This document shows positions 17,391 through 26,808 of a stretch of DNA of 64,000 bases, piece by piece. The stretch comes from JAPOKJ01 sp031421635. Its GTDB lineage: Bacteria; Pseudomonadota; Gammaproteobacteria; Burkholderiales; Burkholderiaceae_E. The stretch spans positions 1 through 64,000 of the forward strand of contig JANOPA010000062.1 in NCBI GenBank assembly GCA_031421635.1, read 5' to 3'. The translations under genes were made by a program, and so were the position numbers. Below the pieces are notes generated by a model, which ran no database searches, was not told where the DNA came from, and saw only the letters and a list, made by a program, of their open reading frames with translations. Numbering within the stretch: the stretch's first letter is position 1; every line of letters begins with the position of its first letter.

Positions 17391-18200
17391 CTACCGAGAA
17401 CGGCGGCTCGTCGACGACGCGTACTCTGGGCTTGCCCCACGCATCCACGGTTCAGGGGATTGATAAGGCAGCGAGTAACTCATCAGAGCCGTCGTCATGG
17501 TGGTTTTGTTTTTGAAATCGGAATCTCCACGATTAATCTCCAGTGCGGTTTGCTCACACCATTTTTCCTGCATAGCCTGCGGGGACTTGAGAATCGGCTC
17601 TATGCTCGCTTGATTGGAAGCCCGAGTGTTTTCTTCCATAAAAACGCGCTGCGACGTTCCAAAGGCTTCGGCTAACACGCGCTTGTTCTGAGTGAGCACC
17701 GCCGAGTTACGTTGCATCCAGTTGGTCAAGGCGGCGACATGTTTCTTGCTTTCGCCTGCTTGAACTTTTGCGCAGGCCGCCGTGGTCTGCTGCACCATAT
17801 CCTCATAACCCAGAACCGCAAACACCGACTTCTCTAAGTCATGATCGACAATTTTCTTCTGCGCATTAGCGCGCTTTGGATCGCCGTAGGACTGGCCTCG
17901 ATTTTCCGAGAACCCCTGAGCTCGATAGAGATTGGCGACTCGCTCAGCAGTCGCCGACGCGAAAACGCTAGAGCTGCCGGAAGGTGGTTGATACCAAGCT
18001 GTCTTGGTATCAAATTTTGCGCCGCTTTTCGCGTACTGAGTGGCTGAATCAAGATGCCCGGCCTTGGAATCTAGCGCCACAATTGGCTTATCACTGTAGA
18101 TGACTTTCCCGTCAGGGCCAACACTTCGATACACCTGTTGAGCGCACAAGCTCGATGCGAGCAGGAACAAAGCAATACTCACTAAACCTCGAAATTTCAT
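17391..18200 (-). CDS. Secreted DUF4124-domain protein
   Basis: A Sec signal peptide (hydrophobic to residue 22, ending SLCAQ) is followed directly by the DUF4124 motif VYRSVGPDGKVIYSDKP. The remaining 210 residues are charged and probably helical, with no recognised domain. DUF4124 proteins are periplasmic and mostly of unknown role. The start at 18200 was chosen over 18233 because it begins the signal peptide directly and has AAGG upstream. Confidence 0.75.
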   Translation of the reverse strand: MKFRGLVSIALFLLASSLCAQQVYRSVGPDGKVIYSDKPIVALDSKAGHLDSATQYAKSGAKFDTKTAWYQPPSGSSSVFASATAERVANLYRAQGFSENRGQSYGDPKRANAQKKIVDHDLEKSVFAVLGYEDMVQQTTAACAKVQAGESKKHVAALTNWMQRNSAVLTQNKRVLAEAFGTSQRVFMEENTRASNQASIEPILKSPQAMQEKWCEQTALEINRGDSDFKNKTTMTTALMSYSLPYQSPEPWMRGASPEYASSTSRRSR

Positions 18201-18427
18201 CACGATAACCTTATTATTTTTGCGTCTGGCCATACTAGTGGAGCAGGTTTGACCCGCGTAACTTACCCCGCCAAGGGGTAGGCCATATCAGACGTACGGA
18301 TGCACCCTTTTGAGCCCGTTGCATTATGAAGCCAGTCGCATTCGCCCACCAAATAGAACGGAATGTGTAAGACAAGACAAGCCCTGTTACCATCGACTTT
18401 CGCATTTATACACCAAGGATAGGCACC

Positions 18428-20248
18428 GTGGGTCAGCGTCAACTTGTAACCTTAATACTGGTTTTTTGCGGGCTAAGTTACCTTCCGCCAGGGTCGGCAC
18501 AACCCAGGCAGGCTGCCGCGGACTTGGCGTCCGGGAGAGGCATTTTCACCGAGATTAGCCCGCAAGCCTGGAATCCCGCACTTGCAGCGCACTTGCTCGA
18601 GCGAGCCGGTTTCGGCGGCACGCCCGAGCAAATCGAAGCAATGGCCAAACGAACGCCACAGGCCGCCGTGCGGCAAATAATCTTCGGCGAGACTCAGCAA
18701 AAGCTTGCCGCATTCGATCCCTCTCCTATCGATGCGCCCGGCATGGACCCCTTCCCGCCAAGCCGCCCGGCGACTACCGAAGCCGCGAAACGCAATGGCC
18801 GGGCCTTAGGCATTGATGTCAAGCCGGAGGGTACTCGGCGCATGCAGCCGGTCACCAATCAGTTTTTTTACTGGCTGCGTTCTAGCCAGTTGGAGACGGG
18901 GCGGCTTGGCCAGTGGTGGGCCAATCGTATGGTCGTCACCGACCAGCCCTTCGTTGAGAAAATGGCCCTGTTTTGGCATGGCCACTTTGCCACCAGCGAA
19001 GAGAAAGTTCGCGATGTGCGCAAGATGCAGCAGCAGCTCACCCTCTACCAAACCAAAGGCCTGGGCAACTTCCGCACTTTACTGATTGAAGCGGCACAAG
19101 AACCAGCCATGCTGGCCTACCTGGACGCAGGCGTGAATGTCAAAGGAGCGCCCAACGAAAACTTTGCGCGCGAAATTATGGAGCTATTCACGCTCGGCAT
19201 TGGACACTACGGCGAGCTCGATATTCGCGAAGCGGCGCGAGCCTTTACGGGCTGGAATTTCAAAGGGCTCAAATTTGAAAAGGATCTCAGCAAACACGAT
19301 GGCGGCACGAAAACGGTTCTAGGTCGCACTGGACCTTTCGACGGTGTACAAGTCATCGACATTCTTTTGGAGCAGCCCCAGACGGCTGAATTCATTGCCG
19401 AGAAACTCTACCGTTATTTTGTGCGAGAGCAGCTCACGGTCGACGCGCGGGCATCACTCGGGCGCCTTTTGCGCCAAAAGAATTACGACATTGCTCCGTT
19501 CATGGAGGCGCTTCTACTTTCGCGGGACTTTTATTCGGCGCAAGGCGAGCACATCAAGAGTCCGGTCGAACTGGCCATTGGCACTTATCGCAGGCTGGGC
19601 GTCAAATCTTTGCCCGGCATGCCGGACTTCAACGCGACGACCGGCGGTCTTGGCCAGCGTTTGTTCTACCCTCCTACGGTGGCCGGTTGGCCCTCGGGTC
19701 GTAGTTGGATCACGCCCAGCGCCTTGGTTGCGAGGGGCAATTTTGTACGCGATATTTTGTTCCCGGATATCGCCTTCATTCCACCGGATCGTTATTCGCC
19801 CGACCCGCAAATTCGCGAAGTCGCTAGAAGAATCAATCGCGGTGATGAGATCAGCCGAGCCACCGCGCCCGAGGCGATTCCCGGCGAGCAATCCATGTCT
19901 ATTCAAATGGCGGATCGCGACGAAGACTTCAACACCCGCTATGCAAGTCTTCGGGGCTATCAGTTGGCGATTCAAAAGGTGAAGCCTATTTTGCGTGACT
20001 CCGCCTCGGTCGAGATTTCGGATCTCATGAAACAAGCGCAAGCCAAGACCTGCGACGATGCCGTTGATGCCTTGCTCGCTCGTTTTCTCACAGTGCCGAT
20101 TAGCGCAGGGCAAAGAACCGAACTCGTTCAGTGGTTGCGACGCGAGCTCGGCACGGATCAACTCAAAATCGCGGAGACCTATATGGAAGACAGTTTGAGG
20201 CAACTGGTCCATATCATGCTCAGCTTACCGGAGTACCAACTAGGATGA
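18428..20248 (+). CDS. DUF1800 family exported protein
   Basis: 606 residues starting at a GTG, with a hydrophobic signal peptide (LVTLILVFCGLSYL, cleavage near GSAQ). The DUF1800 hallmarks are present: HLLERAGFGGTPEQIEAM, a central LGQWWANRMVVTDQPFVEKM and FWHGHFATSEEKV, NENFAREIMELFTLGIGHY, REAARAFTGWNFKG, and the C-terminal LFYPPTVAGWPSG. The family is almost always next to a DUF1501 gene, as it is here. Function is not settled; the proteins are exported and may act on the cell envelope or an extracellular polymer. The stop overlaps the DUF1501 start by ATGA. Confidence 0.92.
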   Translation: MGQRQLVTLILVFCGLSYLPPGSAQPRQAAADLASGRGIFTEISPQAWNPALAAHLLERAGFGGTPEQIEAMAKRTPQAAVRQIIFGETQQKLAAFDPSPIDAPGMDPFPPSRPATTEAAKRNGRALGIDVKPEGTRRMQPVTNQFFYWLRSSQLETGRLGQWWANRMVVTDQPFVEKMALFWHGHFATSEEKVRDVRKMQQQLTLYQTKGLGNFRTLLIEAAQEPAMLAYLDAGVNVKGAPNENFAREIMELFTLGIGHYGELDIREAARAFTGWNFKGLKFEKDLSKHDGGTKTVLGRTGPFDGVQVIDILLEQPQTAEFIAEKLYRYFVREQLTVDARASLGRLLRQKNYDIAPFMEALLLSRDFYSAQGEHIKSPVELAIGTYRRLGVKSLPGMPDFNATTGGLGQRLFYPPTVAGWPSGRSWITPSALVARGNFVRDILFPDIAFIPPDRYSPDPQIREVARRINRGDEISRATAPEAIPGEQSMSIQMADRDEDFNTRYASLRGYQLAIQKVKPILRDSASVEISDLMKQAQAKTCDDAVDALLARFLTVPISAGQRTELVQWLRRELGTDQLKIAETYMEDSLRQLVHIMLSLPEYQLG

Positions 20249-21456
20249 ACCATTACTTCTCCCCGAATCGCCGCCGTCTCATTGAGCAGGGGCTTGTCGC
20301 CGGGCTCGGTGTTCCTTTCATGCATAAGAGCATGGCCCAGAGCCGGAGCTCAGGAGCTTCCTCTAAAGAGCGCATCCTGGTGGTGTTCGAGCTGTCCGGC
20401 GGCAATGACGGCTTGAACACCGTGGTGCCTTACGGCGATGATGCCTATTACCGACTACGCCCCAAATTGGGCATCGCGCGTGACAAACTGAGGCGCATTG
20501 ATGATCGCTTCGGTTTTCATCCCGCCATGGCGGGTTTCGAGCGCTTGTACAAAGACGGACAACTTGCGGTGGTGCATGGCTGTGGATACGAGCGCCCGTC
20601 GTTTTCGCATTTCCAGTCGATGGCTTGGTGGCAGACGGCCTCCCCAAATAGCGGCAGCCAAAACGGCTGGATTGGTCGACTCGCCGATTCGCTTTATGCA
20701 CCTGGGGTGGCGACACCCGTCGTCAATATTGATGCCGCTCAGTCACTTGCGGTGGCGGGTACGAAACACACACCATTAGTTTTTGAAGACCCTAGCGCAC
20801 TCATTCGGCAAGGGGAGGCCGCCAGCCAAGCCCTGCTCACCGGCGTTGCGCAGAACCACACCAGCCTTCCTGAAGATCTGGCCTTTTTAAGAGCCAATGC
20901 ACGTAGCGCCACCGACGGAGCCCAGGCGATTGGCGAGGCTATCGCGCGCTATAAAACTCCGGTGGATTACGGCATCGTGCCGACTCAGCTCCCGAAGGTG
21001 GCAGCACTGATCGCTGCCCAACATTCTGCTCGCATTTACTACGCCAGCTACCGCAATAACGCCTTCGACACCCATGTGCAGCAAGCGGATGTGCATTCGC
21101 GATTGCTCACCTATTGCTCAGATGCCATCTCAGCCTTTTTCAAGGACATGCAACGAATTGGCCGAGCACAAGATTGCTCGATGCTGGTCTTCTCAGAGTT
21201 CGGACGCCGACCTCGTGAGAATAACAATCGCGGCACCGACCACGGCACAGCCGGCCCCATGTTCTTAATCGGCCCGGGCGTGCGCGGTGGTCTGCACGGC
21301 GCACCGGTCGATTTGAACAAACTCAACGAGACCGACAACCTGACCCACACCGTCGACTTTCGACAGGTTTATGCGAGCGTGATCGATCAATGGATGGGCG
21401 GCGATTCTCGAGCCGTATTAGGCAAGGGCTTTGACCCACTGAAGCTTTACACTTGA
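20245..21456 (+). CDS. DUF1501 family exported protein (sulfatase/phosphatase-like fold)
   Basis: 403 residues. The N-terminus has a short RRR and hydrophobic stretch that resembles a twin-arginine signal, although weakly. DUF1501 signatures are FELSGGNDGLNTVVPYGDDAYYR cut here into its key parts FELSGGNDGL and NTVVPYGDDAYY, then VHGCGYERPSFSHFQSM, a later SEFGRRPRENNNRGTDHGTA, and FRQVYASVIDQW. The GTDHG block resembles the metal-binding part of alkaline-phosphatase-superfamily enzymes. Its start is coupled to the DUF1800 gene, and the acyltransferase follows 18 bp downstream. Confidence 0.92.
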   Translation: MNHYFSPNRRRLIEQGLVAGLGVPFMHKSMAQSRSSGASSKERILVVFELSGGNDGLNTVVPYGDDAYYRLRPKLGIARDKLRRIDDRFGFHPAMAGFERLYKDGQLAVVHGCGYERPSFSHFQSMAWWQTASPNSGSQNGWIGRLADSLYAPGVATPVVNIDAAQSLAVAGTKHTPLVFEDPSALIRQGEAASQALLTGVAQNHTSLPEDLAFLRANARSATDGAQAIGEAIARYKTPVDYGIVPTQLPKVAALIAAQHSARIYYASYRNNAFDTHVQQADVHSRLLTYCSDAISAFFKDMQRIGRAQDCSMLVFSEFGRRPRENNNRGTDHGTAGPMFLIGPGVRGGLHGAPVDLNKLNETDNLTHTVDFRQVYASVIDQWMGGDSRAVLGKGFDPLKLYT

Positions 21457-21474
21457 TCGTTAGGAATTATCTCC

Positions 21475-23034
21475 ATGAGTTCTGTCCGTTTAAGCCCTCT
21501 TGATTCGGCCTGGTTATTCACTGAGTCCCGTGCTACGCCTAATCATGTCGGCGGGCTCTTGCAGTTTCGGTTACCGGATAAGGCACCTAATGACTTTCTG
21601 GTACGACTGATGCGTGACTTCCGCAATCACCGCGAATTCACATCTCCCTGGAACCGTCGATTAAAGTACGCGTTCAACATGAACCCGATGCCCGTTTGGA
21701 TTGAGGATCAGAACATTGACCTTGAATACCATGTTCGGCATTCGGCACTACCCTGGCCTGGAGGCGAACGAGAACTTGGCGAGTTGGTGGGCCGCCTTCA
21801 GAGCCAACCCTTAGACCTGAGCCGACCTCCCTGGGAATGTACCTTGATTGAAGGACTGGAGGGCGGCCGCTTTGCACTGTTCATCAAGATTCATCATTCA
21901 TTGGTGGACGGTGTTGGCGGCATGAAGCTGCTGCAACGGGCCATGTCCACCGACCAAAAAAGTAGTTTAAAGATCGTCCCTTTTTGGGCTGCACCCTTGC
22001 CCACGAGCGCCGCTTCGAAACGCAAAGCGCAAGACGCGTTCTCCACACCAACGATGGCGCAGGCCGCGGCTGCGGGTATGGAAGCCATTCGTGGACAGGT
22101 GAAATCAGTTCCGCAGTTAATCACTGCTTTTGGAAAAATGTTGAAGGGCTCAGCGAGCTCGAGCGACAGCATGATCGTGCCCTTCAGTGCTCCGCGCTCG
22201 GTGCTCAATGGTCGGGTCCGCGAGAAGCGTCGCTTTGCCACGCAGCAGTTTTCGATGGAGCGAATTCGCACTCTGGCGAACGCGGCGGGGTGCACGATTA
22301 ACGACGTGGTCTTGGCCGTCTGTGGTGCCGCATTACGAAAATTTTTGTTAGAGCGCGGCAACCTTCCGGATCAGTCTTTGACTGCTGGCATTCCGGTTTC
22401 GGTGCGCCCTCACGACGATGAGAGCGGCGGCAATGCTATCAGCTTCATTATCGCGACCCTAGGGACTGACCTTGAAAGCCCACTCGAGCGCCTTGAAGCA
22501 ATTCGCAGCTCCGTGCGTCATGCGAAAGACCATGTGCAGAGTCTACCCAAGCAAGCCATGCTTCAGTACACCATGTTACTGATGGCGCCAACCCTTTTGT
22601 CTCTCTTGACCGGAATGGGGGGCCGCACCCGACCGATGTTCAACATTACGATCTCGAATGTGCCCGGCCCGGATAAGCCGCTCTATTTTCGGGGGGCCAA
22701 GTTGCTAGCGACCTACCCTGCTTCAATCATCACGCATGGCCAAGCACTAAACATCACTTGCCAAAGCTATGCGGGGTACTTGAACTTTGGCTTCACCGCT
22801 TGCCATACTTCCATACCCAGCATGCAAAAACTGGCCGTGTACTCCGCGCAGGCTATGAACGAACTGGAAGCGGCGATCGCGATGCGCGATATGCCAAAAA
22901 AACGCACTAAGAGCGCGCCGAAGAAAATTACTACAAAGCCTAGAGCCACGCCCGCTAAAGTGCCTGTCAATCCGGCCAAAAAAACCAAACCACCTAAAGC
23001 TACTGCGGCTGTGCCCATAAAAAAACGCAGCTAA
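21475..23034 (+). CDS. Wax ester synthase / diacylglycerol acyltransferase family, basic C-terminal tail
   Basis: The catalytic motif HHSLVDG lies at residues 140-146 (HHxxxDG), as in WS/DGAT enzymes that transfer acyl groups from acyl-CoA to fatty alcohols or diacylglycerol. Other family blocks are RPPWECTLIEGL, NDVVLAVCGAALR and the near C-terminal TISNVPGPDKPLYFRGA. From about residue 472 to the end there is a 48-residue tail of Lys, Pro, Ala and Thr, like the C-terminal part of histone H1 or of PhaF/AlgP proteins. This tail is not part of the catalytic fold. The gene is third in the unit with DUF1800 and DUF1501 and ends at a strong terminator. Confidence 0.9.
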   Translation: MSSVRLSPLDSAWLFTESRATPNHVGGLLQFRLPDKAPNDFLVRLMRDFRNHREFTSPWNRRLKYAFNMNPMPVWIEDQNIDLEYHVRHSALPWPGGERELGELVGRLQSQPLDLSRPPWECTLIEGLEGGRFALFIKIHHSLVDGVGGMKLLQRAMSTDQKSSLKIVPFWAAPLPTSAASKRKAQDAFSTPTMAQAAAAGMEAIRGQVKSVPQLITAFGKMLKGSASSSDSMIVPFSAPRSVLNGRVREKRRFATQQFSMERIRTLANAAGCTINDVVLAVCGAALRKFLLERGNLPDQSLTAGIPVSVRPHDDESGGNAISFIIATLGTDLESPLERLEAIRSSVRHAKDHVQSLPKQAMLQYTMLLMAPTLLSLLTGMGGRTRPMFNITISNVPGPDKPLYFRGAKLLATYPASIITHGQALNITCQSYAGYLNFGFTACHTSIPSMQKLAVYSAQAMNELEAAIAMRDMPKKRTKSAPKKITTKPRATPAKVPVNPAKKTKPPKATAAVPIKKRS

Positions 23035-23048
23035 GGCCGCGTTTTTTT
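23019..23048. terminator. Bidirectional intrinsic terminator
   Basis: AAAAAAACGC (23019-23028) pairs perfectly with GCGTTTTTTT (23039-23048) around a 10-nt loop. The T run on each strand makes it work in both directions, ending the acyltransferase unit from the left and the aminotransferase operon from the right. Its left arm lies inside the last codons of the acyltransferase. Confidence 0.88.
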
Positions 23049-23119
23049 GGGCTCGAATCCAGGCGCTTCGAATGACTGATTTCTCACCAGTCGTAGCGCA
23101 CGTCCTTCCGCCCAGCCGC

Positions 23120-24268
23120 CTAGGCTGCGCGAGCAACCTGGGGTTGCAATGTATCGAGGGCAGCTTTCAAATGCCCGACCGTGCGCTCAACGTGATGCCA
23201 CTTTTCAAGACCAAACAAACCAATACGGAAGGTCATGAAGTCAGCGGGTTCATCACATTGCAATGGCACGCCTGCCGCAGTCTGAAGGCCTTGACCCAGG
23301 AATTTCTTACTGGACTGGATTTCAGCATCTTCGGTATAACTAACCACGACGCAAGGTGCCTTGAACCCTTCAGCAGCAACACTCGGAATACCACGGCTTT
23401 CAAACAAGGCGCGTACCTTGGTCCCAAGATCAATTTGCTCGGCACGAACTTTCTCGAAACCATAAGCTTGGGTTTCTTTCATGACCGCGCACAAGCGCGT
23501 CAAAGCATCAGTAGGCATGGTTGCGTGATAGGCATGACCGCCACCTTCGTAGGTTTCCATGATTTGCAACCATTTCTTCAGGTCGCAGGCAAAGCTGGTG
23601 CTGGTCGTTGCGTCGATTGCCGCGCGTGCACGTTCGCTCAACATCACCATGGCGCAGCAAGGTGAACTACTCCAACCTTTTTGAGGTGCCGAGATCAGCA
23701 CGTCCACACCCGTGGTTTTCATGTTTACCCACAGAGCACCGGAGGCGATGCAATCCAGCACCAAAAGCCCGCCCACAGAATGTACGGCGTCGGCCATTGC
23801 ACGCAGGTAATCGTCAGGCAAAAGCATGCCGGCCGAAGTTTCGACATGCGGAGCGAAGACGACGGCCGGCTTTTGCTCGAGGATCGTCGCAACAACTTCA
23901 TTAATGGGTGCGGGCACCCAGGCAGCCTGCTTCGCGTTACTCACGCGACGGGCCTTCATTACAATCGATTCGGATGAGATCTTGCCCATGTCCAAAATTT
24001 GCGTCCAACGGTAGCTGAACCAACCATTGCGAATAATCAAAACTTTCTTGTCATTCGCAAATTGGCGCGCCACAGACTCCATACCAAAAGTACCGCTACC
24101 TGGCACTAGGACGGCAGACTTAGCCTGATAGACCTCTCTCAAGATACTTGAAATATCCTTCATCACCCCCTGGAAGCTTTGGGACATGTGGTTCAAGGCA
24201 CGGTCGGTATAGACCACGGAAAATTCTAGGAGACCGTTCGGGTCAACATTAGGTAGTAGGCCTGGCAT
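23120..24268 (-). CDS. Class V aminotransferase (alanine-glyoxylate/serine type)
   Basis: PLP-dependent fold type I enzyme of 382 residues. The PLP lysine is Lys197 in SAPQKGWSS and the cofactor-ring Asp is 172 in LVLDCIASGALW. The N-terminal GSGTFGMESVARQF is the phosphate-binding turn region. Family members transfer amino groups between glyoxylate, pyruvate, serine, alanine or aminoethylphosphonate-type substrates; which one applies here cannot be read. It is the last gene of the minus-strand operon with MmgE/PrpD, a Bug receptor and a GntR regulator, 113 bp after the PrpD gene. Confidence 0.88.
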   Translation of the reverse strand: MPGLLPNVDPNGLLEFSVVYTDRALNHMSQSFQGVMKDISSILREVYQAKSAVLVPGSGTFGMESVARQFANDKKVLIIRNGWFSYRWTQILDMGKISSESIVMKARRVSNAKQAAWVPAPINEVVATILEQKPAVVFAPHVETSAGMLLPDDYLRAMADAVHSVGGLLVLDCIASGALWVNMKTTGVDVLISAPQKGWSSSPCCAMVMLSERARAAIDATTSTSFACDLKKWLQIMETYEGGGHAYHATMPTDALTRLCAVMKETQAYGFEKVRAEQIDLGTKVRALFESRGIPSVAAEGFKAPCVVVSYTEDAEIQSSKKFLGQGLQTAAGVPLQCDEPADFMTFRIGLFGLEKWHHVERTVGHLKAALDTLQPQVARAA

Positions 24269-24381
24269 GGAATGCTCCTTTTATAAGGTGGGCGAAGGCG
24301 CTTGGACAGGCTGAATTCTACAGGTCGCAGTGACTTTCAGAAAAAAAACCATTCCCCAGGAAATGTTGCGTTGCAACATAT

Positions 24382-25758
24382 CTAGGCTCGAGCCGCTTGC
24401 GCAAGCAACGCCTTAAAGTTGACCGCGCTTGAGAGTGACCAGCACTCTTGCAGCAAGGCCTTGCACTTAACCACACCTAGTACGGGAACCACTAACTCAC
24501 TGAACTTAGATTCCAATTGCGCCTGGGTCATGGGCTTCTCCAAGCTTCCGATCGCATGCTCAACGAACACCTTCACTTGACGACCGTCTTTCAAGGTGGC
24601 GACTAAATCAACTGCAGCTTCATCGATCGTATTGTCCACCACCGCATGTACCTTGGCACGAAGTGCCACCATATCGGCGCGGGTCACAACCTCGTCGCTA
24701 AACTCAGGCTCTCCGGCCTTGCCAAACATCAGTCCACTGGCACAACCATGATAAACACTGAACTTACCCTCGAGGCCATTCTTGGGCGTTTTTTTGCCGG
24801 TAAGCTCGAGGACTAGGGAGTGCACCTTAATGTCAATGCGTTCAATCTCGTCGGCTTTTACGCCATGGACATCCCGCAGTTGTGAGCAGGCATCAATGCT
24901 TGGGTGAATCACGATCCCACAAGCAAAAGGCTTGTAGGTATTGAAGGAGATTTCAAAGCGTTCGCCAAGCTCACCCGTAACTTCGGTCCAATCGAATTTG
25001 GTAGACACCACTTGTGCAAAACCGCGCGGCGCTTCAATCGCACGCTTCGAGCCGGTGAAGCCATGCTTGGCCATGAGCGCAGACATCAACCCGGCCCGCG
25101 CCGCACCGCCAGGATGAAAGGGCTTGGTCATCGTCCCGAACTGCTCACGCAAGCCTACTGGCTGCGAAGCTGCAATCGCGAGGGCCATTTGAGTCTGATC
25201 AGCAGTGAGTTTTAGCAGCCGAGCACAGCCCGCCGCGGCTCCCAAGGTACCGGTCGAACCAGTAATATGCCAGCCCCGATCATAGTGCTGCGGATACATC
25301 ATGTTGCCTAAACGACAAGCCACATCAATCCCAATGACAAGCGCATCGAGCAACTCGCGTCCACTCGCACCGGTTTTTTCGGCCAAGGCAAGTAGAGCCG
25401 AGGCGACCGGCCCAGCCGGATGAATAATCGTTTTAAGATGAGTATCGTCGAAATCAAAGGTATGAGAAGAGATGCCGTTGATCAAGGCAGCGTTGGCCAT
25501 ATCAACGCGTTCTTTGCGCCCTAAAATCGTCGCCTGAGGCGCTGGATCTAGCTCCATCACCGCCGCCATTGAGGACAGCACCGACTCATGATCCGCGGCA
25601 CCAATCGCGCAGCCCAACCAATTCATAAAGGTATTCAGCGCTTGCTGCTCGACGGCGTCGCTCCAGCCTTTGGAGGGATGGGTGGCCACAAACTCGGCCA
25701 GAAGACGAGTAACGGGTGGGGCGTTGTGATCTGCTTGTACAGTGGTGTTAGTGGCCAT
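24382..25758 (-). CDS. MmgE/PrpD family dehydratase/isomerase-like protein
   Basis: 458 residues with the family segments NWLGCAIGAADHES, FDFDDTHLKTIIHPAGPV, ITGSTGTLGAAAGCARLL, TKPFHPGGAARAGLMSALM and KPFACGIVIHPSIDA. Family members include 2-methylcitrate dehydratase, cis-aconitate decarboxylase and epimerases of cyclic acids. The neighbours give no methylcitrate cycle genes, so a different acid is likely. The gene lies 15 bp behind the Bug receptor gene in the operon. Confidence 0.9.
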   Translation of the reverse strand: MATNTTVQADHNAPPVTRLLAEFVATHPSKGWSDAVEQQALNTFMNWLGCAIGAADHESVLSSMAAVMELDPAPQATILGRKERVDMANAALINGISSHTFDFDDTHLKTIIHPAGPVASALLALAEKTGASGRELLDALVIGIDVACRLGNMMYPQHYDRGWHITGSTGTLGAAAGCARLLKLTADQTQMALAIAASQPVGLREQFGTMTKPFHPGGAARAGLMSALMAKHGFTGSKRAIEAPRGFAQVVSTKFDWTEVTGELGERFEISFNTYKPFACGIVIHPSIDACSQLRDVHGVKADEIERIDIKVHSLVLELTGKKTPKNGLEGKFSVYHGCASGLMFGKAGEPEFSDEVVTRADMVALRAKVHAVVDNTIDEAAVDLVATLKDGRQVKVFVEHAIGSLEKPMTQAQLESKFSELVVPVLGVVKCKALLQECWSLSSAVNFKALLAQAARA

Positions 25759-25773
25759 AAATGCTCTATAAAA

Positions 25774-26808
25774 TTAATCTAATCGAATGCCGCGCGCCAC
25801 GCCAACTTTGGCCCAACGCGAAATGTCTTGCGCTATAAACGAGCCAAATTGCACTGGTGTCATAGGCATAGGTTCGAGCGCCTCGGCCGACAGGCGCTCG
25901 CGGGTTTCTTTAGTAGTAATAATTTTGTTGATCTCAAGGTTTAAGCGCTTGACGATTTCTGCCGGTAGCTTGGCCGGTCCAACAATTCCGTACCACTGCA
26001 CGCCATCGAAGCCACGCAAACCAAGTTCTTCGAAGGTCGGAATTTGCGGCAAGAGCCGATGTCTTTGGATACCAGTAATGGCAAGCGGCCTTAATTTACC
26101 AGCTTTGATGTGAGGCAAGGCTGCTGCAAGCCCCGGACAGGCAATAGGCACTTGCCCTCCCAGCACATCGATAAGCGCGGGGCCGATGCCTTTGTAGGGC
26201 ACATGCACGGCGCTTGAGTTCAATGCGCCCTTCAATTGCTCCATAATTAAATGGGTCAAGGTGCCAGGACCGGACGTCGCGTAGCTCAGCTTGTCGCCGT
26301 CGATTTTCATCATCTGCGCAAATTGTTTGAAGTCTTTAGCCGGGAAACTCGGTGAGACCACTAAAACATTCGGCGTGCCGCCCACCATCGCAATGGGTGA
26401 AAAATCGGCGAGCGCATCGTAGTTCAGTTTACGCAGCGCAGGATTGGTGCCGTGGGTGCCGACATAGCCCACCATTAGAGTGTGGCCATCAGGGGTCGCT
26501 CGCGCCGCCGCCAAGGAACCAATCGACCCACCACCACCACCGATGTTCTCCACAAAAATAGCCTGCCCCAACACCTTGGCTAATTGTTCAGCGACCAGTC
26601 GTCCGACCAGGTCTACACCGCCGCCAGGGCCGACCGGCACGATGAGCCGAATTGGCTTGCTTGGCCATGCCGGGGTGGTGGAGGTTTGGGCCCAAGCCGT
26701 AGAAGACAAGCCCATCCCTGCAAGGGTGTAGCCCAAGCCCGCGCCAACGCTGGCCAAGCCGACTTGCAAAACGTCACGACGTTGAGACTTCCTTATGACA
26801 TTTTTCAT
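25774..26808 (-). CDS. Bug-family tripartite tricarboxylate substrate-binding protein
   Basis: Periplasmic receptor that captures a carboxylic acid or similar solute for a TTT transporter. Signatures are WPSKPIRLIVPVGPGGGVD, AKVLGQAIFVENIGGGGGSIG and MVGGTPNVLVVSPSFPAKD. The signal sequence contains twin arginines (SQRRDVLQVG), so Tat export is likely rather than plain Sec. The membrane subunits TctA/TctB are not nearby, which is common for Bug genes in Burkholderiales. The start overlaps the stop of the GntR gene by 4 bp. Confidence 0.92.
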   Translation of the reverse strand: MKNVIRKSQRRDVLQVGLASVGAGLGYTLAGMGLSSTAWAQTSTTPAWPSKPIRLIVPVGPGGGVDLVGRLVAEQLAKVLGQAIFVENIGGGGGSIGSLAAARATPDGHTLMVGYVGTHGTNPALRKLNYDALADFSPIAMVGGTPNVLVVSPSFPAKDFKQFAQMMKIDGDKLSYATSGPGTLTHLIMEQLKGALNSSAVHVPYKGIGPALIDVLGGQVPIACPGLAAALPHIKAGKLRPLAITGIQRHRLLPQIPTFEELGLRGFDGVQWYGIVGPAKLPAEIVKRLNLEINKIITTKETRERLSAEALEPMPMTPVQFGSFIAQDISRWAKVGVARGIRLD

